Assembly (NCBI GenBank): GCA_004026145.2
Contig: CP034979.1
Coordinates: 12,317,485 to 12,381,484, forward strand
From: Takifugu bimaculatus
Lineage: Eukaryota; Chordata; Actinopteri; Tetraodontiformes; Tetraodontidae
Direction of reading: 5' to 3'
Length of the DNA stretch: 64,000 nucleotides
Position numbers and translations under genes: made by a program
Shown here: positions 1 to 11,366 of the stretch, one piece after another
Layout of the letters: every line of letters starts with the position of its first letter
How positions within the stretch are numbered: the stretch's first letter is position 1
Notes under the pieces: generated by a model
Database searches by the model: none
What the model saw: only the letters and a program-made list of their open reading frames with translations
Told to the model about the DNA's origin: nothing

Positions 1-1709
1 TCAGCATCCCGGTGTTAACTGAATTAGTGCCCACTTCACACTCATGATTCACACACACACACAGCAGTCGTAAGCGATTTGAGACCTCCCTCCTCACACG
101 TGCGTGGCTCTCATGAGCTGATAACCCTGATGTTTTACAGCACGCAGGGCTGTCTGACGTGTAATTTCCCTCACAGTGCAGCATCTCCAAAAAGGTGGCA
201 CAGACTCGATCTGACACCTGCGGCCATTTTCCCGGTCTTTCCCCGCCTCGGTTATCCTTGGTGTGACGGCCAAGTGGTGTTGGGATTATTTTGATGGAAT
301 ATGCTCCATAAATTAGAGCTCTTTATGCCCGTTCGTCATGGCAACCATAATAGTGCTGTCTGGGGGGGAAAAAATGGTCAAATCTTTCTGCAGTGACAAC
401 ATTTGAATTGTCAAGACACAAACTGAAAGAAAATGACCTTCGGTGGAGGAGAGCAGGTCCAGTCGGATCAGACGCTGGCTTGAGCTCAGTATTGAGCAGG
501 TCTCACCTGCCTCTGTGCACCTATGAGTTAATATTGATGTAAAGTGCTGGAGTCATTCTGGGAGCACGCACGGTATGTAGACCAATTTATTCCTAAATTT
601 TAACTGCCACAGCAGGAACGCATGCTTCGACTGTGAATTTGCACAGATTTCCTCCTGAGTAAATGCTGACACTTTTTCCTTGGGAGAGGCAATTGAAGCC
701 AAGTGTTTTTTTTTTTTATTTAATTTTTACTCTGGTTGACATTACCAGTTTCCATTTAATGTCTCCCACTACAGACTTGTGCAGCCTGAACAGTCCAAAT
801 TCCAAATCGACAAATGTATTTTTCCCGTCATGACAGCAGACAAAACAGGCAGAAATCCTGAACTCATCCTTTCATCATTCTTTAGCCTTCGCAGGAACCT
901 GCACTGTGCTTCGGTGCTCCCACGTTCCCTCATCAACCTGCTGCAAATCTCATCCTAAGCTCCTGTTTACTGTCAGAATTCTTCCTGAGCTGTATATTTG
1001 GGTGGTTCTCCCTCTCTAGAGGGCCGACTATTGTATGTAAATCCTCAAATCAACATGCACAGATTCTATTTAATTTCACACCTAGTCGAGTGGCTCTAAT
1101 CTCATCAAGTCATTTGGGCTGTTTGCTTTTCATTTGTTTTGGAGGAGTTCAGGTTTTCACTTTTGTAACAGTTGGGAGTCTCCAGTGTTGCAGCTATAAA
1201 CAGCAAATGTTTTAGCTTACGCAGAAATCTGCACTGTTGGGCGTCGTGGCTGGAGGTACGTTCAGCTCCTGCCTCCGTCTCATGGTGGTTAATAACACCT
1301 CAGCAATGTTAGAGCAGTTCTCTGTGCTGGGACAACAGGGTGAATGTTTGACTAGATTCTTTAGTTGAATTCTAACTAGGATTTTAGTTAGTGTTGCAGG
1401 TGTGTTTCTTAATTTATCATCCATGTGCTGGTTGGTGTCCATAGCTTGCAAAGCCTGTTTGAGGGAACTGAAGGAGAAATGACAGATGTTGATGAACATT
1501 GGGATTTATGAGACGTTTCGGTTGTGATTCATCCACTGATAATGACTTTATTGTAATTGTTCATGGTCCTAATTGAATCCTTTAATAGGATTTTAGAACA
1601 TCCTATGAAGGAGTCTTTATGTACGAAGTGAACTTTCGCCTTGAGCTTTGTGGACCTGGTTAGATAAGTTTGGCCCGTGTCTCACATGCAATGTTTTCAT
1701 TTTTGTTAG
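1..1709. other. non-coding, probably intron of the plus-strand gene
   Basis: I find no exon that I can support here. The stretch lies upstream of the first recognisable exon (1710) and is presumably intronic. It begins with a short CA run near 50-62 and has a T-run near 705-718. A pyrimidine-rich tract followed by AG near 1019 and a GTATGT near 1033 would delimit only 13 nt, and an AG near 1222 with GTACG near 1254 would delimit about 31 nt. Neither is convincing as an exon. Confidence 0.5.
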
Positions 1710-1755
1710 TCTGGATGAAGATCTGGATGGGATGGTGAACAGCTCTGCCGTTACA
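1710..1755 (+). CDS. penultimate visible exon of the plus-strand gene (46 nt)
   Basis: A T-rich tract ending in TTGTTAG precedes the exon and GTATGT follows it. Read after one leading base it encodes LDEDLDGMVNSSAVT and ends in phase 0. The exon starting at 2203 opens in phase 0 and continues with AIPGEYPIPHNSFQ in the same open frame, so the two splice cleanly. The segment is acidic and probably a linker. The call rests on splice sites and frame agreement, not on recognised homology. Confidence 0.6.
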
Positions 1756-2202
1756 GTATGTATCTCTACAACAACCCCCAGTCTTACGCAAATGTGAACC
1801 AGAATTTAATCCATGTACTGTGTAACATCTGCAGGGTTTTAAGTGGTAATTGATCTGCTTTTTACAAACTTACATGAATTCAAAACTAAGCAGTGCATAG
1901 AATTTTTGTTCTGCAGGTTTGCTCTTTAAATTAAATGTACTTTATTGATTCTGTGCTAATGAATTGGTTTTTACATGGATGTGTTTACCTGTCAGCCGTC
2001 CAGGCCAGAAACAGATTTAAGTCATAAAATGCCCTTTCCTGTGGCTGTTAGTGGTTCCTGTAAAGGCTCTAAAAGACTAAATCGTTACCCTTTTCCTGCA
2101 TTTACACATGTTTAGGAAATGTTAAACCTGGCAATTTAGTTTGCGTACAAATCGTGTTTCACCACTTTCCTCTTTCTCTTTTTGTCCCTTCACAATAACT
2201 AG

Positions 2203-4320
2203 GCCATACCTGGAGAATATCCCATCCCCCACAATAGTTTCCAGTTGGATGAAGACTCGCAGCGGGGTGGGGTAAGCACTGGGGAAGGCCAGAAGGAGGG
2301 AGCCTTGTGTCATAAATCAGAGCCTGGACTGGTGTCTGAGCGGCCACAGGAAGCTCAGAGCGTGGCTGAACGTGCCAGTTATGAGGGAGAGCAGGTTTGG
2401 TCAGGGGATGCCAGCCTCCAGCAGACAAGTGTCCTGGGCCTGGGTGATGGATGCGGTGCTAAACCAGAGGGAAATGCTAACAAGATCCAAGATGCCATGG
2501 CTGACTGCAGCGAGGGGAGACCTGGCTCTGGTGAGAGCTCATTAGGCAAGATGTCCCTCCTGCAGAGCAACGGAGGAAGTCCCTCCACAACCCTACTTCC
2601 ACAGACCAGCGCTCGCACTCGGCCTGATAAAGAATGTAGTCGGGGAGATTTCAGTACACCTGAGAAACCCTCCTCCAAGGCCCAATTTTGCTCCGCAGCA
2701 ACAGATGGGATGGCTTCTTTGGTCAGCAAAGTTTCTTGGATCATCAAGGATGCAGAGGGCCTCTTTTGGGTCTTTTCAATGCTTTTGCAGCAAGTCGGGA
2801 AAGAGGGACTCGCGCTTGTCTGGGCCTGTTGGTCCGGTCATGTCCTGCCGCTCCTTCGAGAAAGGAAAATGGTGTCTGTAGTGATGGAGAGTGACGTCAT
2901 TACTGTCATTAGAGCAAATGTTTGCTCTCTGTTCAATGACGCTAAAATAGTTTCTGTGAAAGAACTACCCCTCGTACAGCTGATCACGATGGCGTTGAGG
3001 CGAAGCTCTCCATCCGGGAAGATGTTTAGGATATTTCAGGACTATGTGAATTCACGCTGTACAAGTCTCCGGGGCCTGGCACTGGGACGCAACAAGGAAG
3101 AGGAAATGCCAGCCGTCTCACTCAACTCTGGAGATGTCCCCACAAATGGAGGTTTCCCGTCCCCATGCTGGCAAAATGTGGCTGACCTTCACAACAGAAT
3201 GATTAGAGAGGGATTGCAAGCGCCAGCCTCGGGTGTTCCGGAGATTTGCTACGCTCACACAGACAAACGCACCCCAGGAGAGAACTGGAGTGTGCAGAGC
3301 ATGGAGGGTGTTCGACGTGATCAGCAGAGACTGATGGAGTTTCCTGATTCTCTCTTGAGCCTTCAAACCCTGCCACTCCCAGCCCTGATGGACGCGTTGC
3401 AACCACTCATCCCCACTGCGTCGTTCAACTCCCGGAAAATTGCGGCCGTTTACTGGCTGAGCGTTGGCAAATGCGGACAGGCCGAGCCCAGCCCTGCCCT
3501 GCTGGTCCTCCTGGAGACCAGCCTTTACGCTGTGACCACTTGACTCTGGGCTGCTGGTCTTATTCTGTGAGCAGCCTCTGCTTGAGCTGAGGGGGGTGCA
3601 GATCAGCCTGGCAGGCCAAAGTCTGGCTCTAATGGGGGCCACAGGGGGGAGTTCTCTGCATGTGTATACGTACAGTGAGAAGCTTACCAAAGACCTGTGC
3701 TGTGCCATCCTTGGTGTCACCCACCCCGGTGATGACGGGGTCTCCCAGCATCCTCTGCTCACTGGAGACTTGATGCAGATGTCTCTGGACTGGACGATTT
3801 GGTGTGGCTGACCTGCAGCTGGATGATGGTTTCAGGGTTAGCTGCACCTTCCAGAGGAGTCTCGTCGATCTGAGCTACCTCCTCTATCAGAACATGGATC
3901 AGGAAACGAATCGTTTTGGGAGATGTGCGACTATTATTCTACACAACTGTTGCCGTTTGCCTCGGGAGTCGCTCCAAACGTCTCGCTCGGCTTGTACTCA
4001 CCGATACTCACCTTGGCCTGTTGCAGGAGGCGCCGTGCTCTGGCCCCGCCGTGCCCTGCCGTTCACGGTTCCATGACTTGACGCTGCGCCGGCGCTCGGG
4101 CGTGCGTTGCGTGGTGGTGCACGGTGAAGAGGAGAGCGCTGTCAGACTGGATGTAATCCTGGCAAATGCGAAGGTCGGGGGTCACCAGGAAAGCGTGACT
4201 GAGGCAGCAACCCCATCTGTGCATATTTTAGATTCATCTCCACATGCAGAAGTGTGGAAATTGACTTTCAGTTGCTCTTCCGAGGCTGCCTGCCTGATTA
4301 ATCACTTGTCAAATGTCTGA
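2203..4320 (+). CDS. large terminal exon, STK11IP/nischarin-like C-terminal region; kif16b candidate by synteny
   Basis: The exon follows an acceptor (ACTAG at 2198-2202) and is open for about 446 codons to 3540. The first ~165 codons are Ser/Gly/Glu-rich and low complexity. From about 2713 the sequence becomes structured (VSWIIKDAEGLFWVF onward). The frame then meets TGA at 3541, but the protein plainly continues one base later (DSGLLVLFCEQPLLEL, then VQISLAGQSLALMG). A second +1 shift lies between about 3790 and 3803 (resuming ADLQLDDGFRVSC) and a third at 3904-3906 (resuming VLGDVRLLFYTT), after which the original frame runs to the stop at 4318-4320. The motifs I-x-LAGQSL and D-VRLLFY resemble the C-terminal PH-like region of STK11IP and nischarin as I recall them. 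Human KIF16B and MACROD2 are convergent neighbours, which suggests kif16b, but no PX or motor motif is visible. The shifts could be assembly indels or real inactivation. The open frame between breaks favours a working gene with sequence errors. Confidence 0.6.
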
Positions 4321-4685
4321 TTACAGACTGAACAGTCGGTAATGAACAGCCCAGCATGAAATCGCTCTCATGGGAAGTGAGAGCATCCAGACCAGACAGT
4401 TCTTACGTGATGTGAGGAACGCTGGTCACTTTTAAGGTTCTTTGGAGAGAGTTGCTTTTAATGTTGCTTTAGCACTTGAAGTGTTTAGTCTTAAATTTTT
4501 GCATGTTGTTCACTGTTTACCTTTGTTTTTGAAATGGTTCAATTTAGAGTGATTTGTTAGATTTTTTTTTTTTTTTTTTAAAAAGACTTATTTTAATTGT
4601 AAATGTACTCCATGCCACTAATGTAATTTTATAAATATGGGTTTATTAAAATGTTTTGTAAAAATAAAGTTAAAGTTGATCAATT
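4321..4685 (+). other. 3' UTR of the plus-strand gene
   Basis: This stretch follows the stop codon, is AT-rich, contains a T-run near 4562-4579, and ends just after a canonical poly(A) signal. The UTR is short (about 360 nt). The 3' end is inferred from the signal alone. Confidence 0.6.
4663..4668 (+). terminator. poly(A) signal AATAAA
   Basis: A canonical AATAAA lies about 345 nt after the stop codon at 4320. The downstream sequence contains TTGATC and GTTGATCCC stretches that could act as the GU-rich element. It is the first canonical signal downstream of the stop. Confidence 0.65.
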
Positions 4686-7600
4686 TGGCCTCCGTTGATC
4701 CCATCTGTCCAACCCGGACCCGTCGTTGAATCGTCGTTGCCTCTTCAGTGAGTTGGTCGCTGAAATTTGATCCATTTTGCTGTTCTCATGGATCCTACCT
4801 GGTCTGAACCGCTGTATATGTCTAAAATAGGTGCTATTTTACGCTGATGTGCAATAAGGAGCCATCTGGATTTAGTTGGTGGTTAATGAGCACGTGCACA
4901 TTCTGATGCCATTGAAACCTCAAACGATCCAGATCTGATGGTCATTAAATGGACATTTAACTAAAGATTAGTCTTTTTGTTAAATTTAACAAATGATTTA
5001 ATTTAACCTTTAGTCTCTATCCAAACACCAATGTGCATAATATGTGCCCCCCCCCCCCTCCCACCCCACATATGAAATGACTCCTTTTTCTTATGAAATC
5101 ATTTTAAAGGTGTCATTTTTAAAAGGTTCAAAGCTTATTCTCGAAACACCTGACTGCCTAAGAAATGATCTTTTTTATCTTCCTCTGAAACTGACTTGAG
5201 CTGCTCGTGGGCACAGATTGGGTCGGGGGGAGACGTGCACCCAAGACAGCAGATTCAGAATCTCTAATCATTACACTGTGTGATTTCCCACTGGGTTCTC
5301 TGATTCTCTGCACCTAATATGCAGTCATTGACAGCAGGATGGGATAATTTGTTTACCTCCTCTTTTAGAGGCATGTGAACGTGATTTATCCAGTTCTCTC
5401 ATTGCTTAGCAGCTGATGGGTTCAATCTCTTTGATGCCAATCTTGATCAGGCCTGCCCTGCTAGCCCATTGAAGCTATGAAAGCTGCCTCACTTCCACGT
5501 TTCTTGGCCACAGATGTTCCGCTTTGCTCACACAGCCCCCAAAAGTTGACTCCAAACTCCAAATGTGTGTCCAGGCTGTATTCACCCAGTGACCTCTGGG
5601 GTCATTTCCAGCTGACCCTGAACTATTGTTTTCAACAGAAGGTTGCTCGACGATAACGGTGATCTCCTTTGACGATGTGGCCCGTGAGCCGCTTCGCTGC
5701 CCCACTCTCGTTGCATTTTTCAAGCAGCAGTTTAGCACCTGGTTTGTGATGCAGCCGTCTGTTATTTAAAGGCGTTCGCTCAAGCGACCTGTGCAGAAAA
5801 GTAGTAAAACCTCCTGCTGTTTGCACACTTGGCTGCCAAGAGTCTGATCATGTAGTGGAGCAGAGCTGTCTGTCTGCTACCCGCCCAGCTCCCGGCGTCC
5901 TGCCTCCTACTCCTTAAATAACTGGTCTGGTTTGGTCCACAGACTGTGGAAGCCTTCATTTTTTAATGAGTGGCCACAACTTTATCTTTCTCTCTTTGTC
6001 AGCTGGGACTTCCAGTGGTAACATTTATTCCTGGCTCTGATCCGCTGTTGCACAGGAGAAATGTTATCGGCAAACTCGAGGTGCTTGTAGCCACCGATTT
6101 AAATGCTAATGTTATTCACAGTGTTAACAACCTTCTCTTTGACACCTTCTGAAATGGTTGGGAGTTTTTCTCATTAGCTTTTACTTTGGTACAGTTAAAT
6201 ACAACATGACACTTTTCTTTTATAACTTCAGGAAAAGAGGAGGCATCTAAAACACTTTCCAATTCAAGTTGTAGCACTTCTGGAATAAAAACATTTATTC
6301 CCTTTTGCTCATTAAGGCGTTCTGTGGTGTCACCAGGAGTCAGAAGCATCAGCCTTTTGACTGAATTATCAATCATGGCTTAAAATGGAACCAGACTTGA
6401 AGGCGGTATCAGAGCTCAGGGTTTTAAATGAAGCACCTTCCAGAGGAGAAAGTGTGAATCCTGGGATGTGCTGCTAAAGCCTGCGGTGGTGTCGAGTTTA
6501 AAATGCGCCCCCACTCGTGTTGGGATGTGTTTGCAGTCAACAAATTCAAATGTATTCTCTAATCACACATTTAGTGAGTCGAAGCTCTGCTCTCCTAAAG
6601 AAATCTGCCTTGCATGAGGGCAAAAAAGTAGATTCGAGTCACTTCATGATGATAATGGTATAAACGTGTGCTTGTTGGTGCTGTGAGTGCATGTGATATG
6701 TGAAGCAGCGGGACATAAAATCATGTTTTGAAGCTTTTACGTCAAGGCCACTTGAGCTGAGGTCTTAAAAGCCTCCATTAGCCGCATCCCCACTGGTTGG
6801 AAATCACTTCACTGCAAGCTGCCCAAAATAATCAACATCAGCGTTATAGCATCTCTATTAAAGGCCAACATTGGCCAGCCACCGCAGGATCTGGACTGGC
6901 CTCGGCTCAAAGGCGTTCCGGGCCGCGTCTCGGCGGAGACGGCCACAACGGCGACCCGAATGTCACTGGCATCTGTGAGCGGAGGCTCATTTGGGAATGT
7001 TGTCCATCGGCCAGAGAAACGATCCGCGGACAATGAGTTGGTAACATTTTTAAATTGGCCTTCATTTCCTCACTGCCCGCCTCGGCTCCGTTTTGGACCT
7101 CACATGAGAACGGTTAGCATTTGCCGGAAATGTGAGACATTTGCCATCATGGATTGTGACAGCTTTCACAGACGGAGTTTTACTGTTGCCCTCGGGGGGA
7201 AGAGGCAGCACTTCCCATCTGTTGACTGTGACTGTACCCGGCGCCTCCGTTCCGTTACAGGCTGCCTCCCTGCCACCATTAATAGTCCAATGGCTATTGT
7301 GGCATCTACAGTAAAAAAATAATTAACTGAACAGGAGGTGTGGGCTGACATTTGTAGCGTTCACCACAGAGTTCCTCGTCACGAGATGGCTGGAGCTTCT
7401 ACACAGCAGAACTTTTCTCCATCAACGTTTCTGGAAATTTAGTGAAGTCATTTTCAGTGGATTAAATAGACGCCCATTTAGCTACAGGCAGCTTCTGGCT
7501 GATTGTAATGGAAAAAATACAATGGTTGTGCTGATTGTAGCTTGCGTGTGGATGCTTCTGCAGGCACTGGCGATTGATTTCTGTCTTCCTGTGATATTAC

Positions 7601-9145
7601 CTGGCTGCTGCAGATTGGTTTATTACAGAAAGCCAGAAATAAATGACGGTTTTCGGCAGGTTTGGCGAGTTCATTCTGATTGACTAACAGGAGGATGTTG
7701 AGGAAGGTTCTGTTAAAAACACAACTTCAGCCGAGTTAAAATATTCAGACTTGTCTCTTTTACATTGCTCAGGGGGGGGTTTGCTCTGTTATTTGCCTCA
7801 TTTTGCTTTAAAAATCTCACAAAGTTTGTTGCAGTGACGCTTGGCAGCTAATTAGCCTTCAACTTGCCGACAGGGTGTAGCAGCTTTTGGCTCCTTTTAT
7901 ACATATATTGGATGTGCGGCTCACACGTTAATGCTCTGAGGAAGCAGTCGGGCTAATTTTCACGCCACTGGCAGGGTCAGTGGAGATCTGGAGTAGTTCT
8001 GATTATCTTGTATTTGGAGACGGGAGAAGCTGTTAGAAATGGTGGGTTTTTTTGTTGTTTGCTTGTCATTTTCAAATGGAAGTCTGCTGTCATTTACTGT
8101 AATGTCTGCCTCACTTAAACAATGTTAATGTGATTCAAATAAGCTACATTTTACAGCCTCAGCAAAAAAAAGACAATTTATGTAAAAAAAAAAAAATATA
8201 TGTGGGGGGGAAAAAAAAGAAATGACCACCAATGACTCTGTGCCATGGCTTTATAGAGGCTTGTAATTGAAACAAATAATCGTGTCTCGCTAACATGCGC
8301 CTTGTGCTTAATTAGAGATCCAACAGAAATAGAAGTGATGCCACTAATGCACTTTACTGTAATAGCAGTACTTTGTCATATAGATGAACAAAAGGGCGAG
8401 TGTGATTATTCCTTTGTTCTGCACTGCGCTCTTCCTTCGATAAGCACATTAATCACTTTTTGGAGGCCAGCAGAAAAATCAAGCACTGGATGAAGTCATA
8501 TTTCCAAACATCATTCTGATTTACAAGCTAATCAAAGATACTGTGTTTTGGTACGAGGTGGCCGTTTGGACCTTTGATTTCCTCGGACTCCTTCTACGCG
8601 GCCTCGGAGCCGCGGTTGAAACAGCACGGCGGCGATGGGCGTGGTCTCCGACACTCGCTGTGGGGTCAGAAGAGAACACTATGCACAAATGGGGCCTTTT
8701 TCCAAACCTGGCTGTGTTTTATTTTGAGTGGCAGCTGAGCTCAGGGCCAGACTGCTGACGCCTCCAGTTTAGCCGTTGCTCCAGAGACCCGGAGGTGCCG
8801 TCGTGTAATGATCCGCACAGGAAAGGCATTAATAGTTATTAACATATCTGTGGGCATTGCAGTCAGCTGGCTTTGTTCTTGGCTCTTGCGGCAGATTTGG
8901 ACCAGCTGGTTGGCTCACCCGACGCAAATCTGGTCCAGACAATAACTTTGGAGGCCTTATTGAAGTCCCACAAAACCCAGAGAGTTATGATCCAGCCTGG
9001 CTTTGCCCTTTCAGATGTCCTCCACGTGAGTAATTAAATGCATCATGTAGAACAGGAAGAGCATTTACAACCAGCACATCCCACTTGGCAGGGCGGCATC
9101 CTGGACTCCACGCCAACAGAAGCAATTTTCTCGAGGTCAGGCAAT

Positions 9146-9166
9146 GTTCCGAGAGGTTCTCGGAAC
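9146..9166. repeat. perfect short inverted repeat
   Basis: GTTCCGAGA (9146-9154) and TCTCGGAAC (9158-9166) are exact reverse complements separated by three bases. It could form a small hairpin if transcribed or act as a palindromic protein site. No gene surrounds it. Confidence 0.7.
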
Positions 9167-9950
9167 GTTCCTATTCCCTTCATGGCTCGCCGCTCTTGGT
9201 TCACCTTTGTTACACTTTTCATATTTTCATGCTGGTCCTCCAGCTCGTGTGCTCCATATGTCATCTGAGCTGTGTGAGATGGCGGCCAAGCTTAAGGCGG
9301 AAAAGATGAAAAGTAAAAGAGTACTCTCTCATTATTCCTCTGGTCTTTTGCCCATTCTGAGAACCTTAACCCAGGCAGGGACTGTTTGAAGGTAATTGGT
9401 GCAGATGTTGTTCCTCATGCCACTTCGTATTTTTGGCCCTGCTTCCAGAATGGAAGAACAAGAGTGCCGTGCCCCTCTCCACAGGCGGCAAATTATTCCT
9501 CGGAACAACACCCCTGTTCTGCACAGAGCTGGCCGTAAAGGCAACACAATTTGTCCAACACGAACAGGCTCCCAGGGGACTGTCCTAATTGTGAGACAAC
9601 CCGGTGAACCCCATACTAATCCACAGATGGGAGATATTCGGGCTCGGACGGCTCGTGCTGCCCGTGCAGTCATTTGACGACCGCGTATGCAAATTCAAGG
9701 TGATCTGATTTTACTCATGCTTCAGTTTAGCATCTCCTTGTCTCTCTTTCAGCCCCCCAGAGACTCCAAATCGGTCCTATCTACACTTACGCGTCCATGT
9801 GAGCTGGATGAGATGACAATAAATTATAATCAGCCCAAGTTGTTCTAGCCATGAATGATGATGGCGCTATAAGAATGGGCTTTTATCAGGTTTCCATGCA
9901 CATTGTGATCAAATAAGTGCCAGTTTTGAAATCAGAACGGCCCCATTTAA

Positions 9951-9987
9951 GGCGGCAGGTGATGTTGTAGTGGTTAGTACCGTTGCC
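9951..9987 (+). mobile_element. fragment of a fish interspersed repeat head (tRNA-SINE/L2-like)
   Basis: GGCGGCAGGTG followed by TGTAGTGGTTAGTACCGTTGCC resembles the start of a widespread fish repeat (GGCGGCACGGTGGTGTAGTGGTTAGCAC...). The similarity stops at the CTCF-like motif. The family name is uncertain because the comparison is from memory. Confidence 0.45.
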
Positions 9988-9988
9988 A

Positions 9989-10004
9989 GTGCGGTAGGGG
10001 GCAG
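9989..10004 (+). promoter_or_regulatory. CTCF-like motif
   Basis: GTGCGGTAGGGGGCAG matches the AGGGGGCAG heart of the vertebrate CTCF consensus, but the left half is a weaker match. It lies next to a repeat fragment in intergenic DNA. Confidence 0.35.
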
Positions 10005-11290
10005 CAGTGAGCCGTGGGCTGAGTCCACACGAGCTCTGACTCCTGCAGCTTCCTCTTCGCCCTCACTTTTGTCTCATAAACAGGATGGTGGTTTGCCCTG
10101 CAGACATCTGCTTGGCTGTAAAGGGAATGAATAAATAAAAGCAGGCCTATGATGCTCCAGGAATTTATGTACCATGCAAGCATATATTCTGTTGCAATAT
10201 TATAATCCATATTGGTACATTTACTGGTTGTGTCAGCGTTTACGTTTAAGCGCATCCGGGTTGTTGTTATGTCTTTGTGAAACCGAACGAGGGGGAGTGA
10301 GTGGCCTCCAGAGAGCCAGAGTGGGTGAGGGAGGAGTGAAGTTTGGAATGAAAGTACGGCGTGACAGCTAGTCACTGTACAACACACAGAGCAGATCATT
10401 AATTAATGCTGCCTGGAGTCTGAAGTGAATTGATTCCACCCTTGAGCACGACATGCGCTAACACCCCCGTCTAACTGGCATGGTGGGGGGGATGAATGGG
10501 GCGCGAATGCTAATTTAACTCCGTTTTAATCACTTCTAATTGTTTTCAGTGGCTCGCAATAAATAGCTCAGAAGAATGCGTGACATTTGTACCCCCTCCC
10601 GGGGTTCTTCACGGTGCTTCAACCTATTTCTACCCTCCTGAGTGCAAAATGCCTTGATTGGAGTCGTTCTTAAAACTGAACAATACAACAAAGTGGAGCG
10701 CATTGTTTTTTTGGGGGGGGTATTGGTATATTGTGCTGTGACACGAGTGTTCTCCATCATAGCAACGCCCAATTAGCTACCGACGGTTGTTAGGTCTGGT
10801 TATTTGGTTGAATCCCACCACAAAGTCCAAGACTTCACGGCTTTGGGGCAGAAACATAACGTATAGGGCGACATATCGTATCTCGCCCTGGAAAATGTGT
10901 CTTAAAAGTCTTAAAAGTGACTTTTGGCTTTCTGTGGTGCTTCTCTGGCCTCTTATCGGGACCCACGGAGGAGTTTGTGTGTTTGTGTTGCTGTCAGGGG
11001 GTGACAGCTGGCGTTTTCTGCCCCTCCGTTTCAGAGAGCCTGTGACTGCCGGAGTGTGACCAACCCCTCGTCTGTCCGCTCCGCTCCTCCACCCCTGCAG
11101 CCTCGCCTGCCCCCGCCGCTGTGCTTGTGGCCCGCTCCCCTCTTCCAATCCACACTGCATATGGGTCTGGTCAGCTGGAAACCTGCTCTGTCCAATTAGG
11201 AGCAGCTGCCAGCTGGGCTTCCCCTTCATTCTTGCACACCTCCTCTCCGATGGCTGCTCATGCCCATCATCACGCCAGTGCCAATGGACA

Positions 11291-11366
11291 CCCCATCCCT
11301 GGCTCTGGAGCGGCCCCCCCATCCCTGGCTCTGGAGCGGCTCCCCCATCCCTGGCTCTGGAGCGGC
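11291..11366 (+). repeat. tandem triplication, 26-bp unit
   Basis: Three consecutive copies of a CCCCATCCCTGGCTCTGGAG unit followed by CGGC. The first copy is 24 bp and the other two are 26 bp, differing mainly in the C-run. The copies are nearly identical, so the duplication is recent. They account for the repeated peptide in overlapping chance open frames. Confidence 0.9.
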
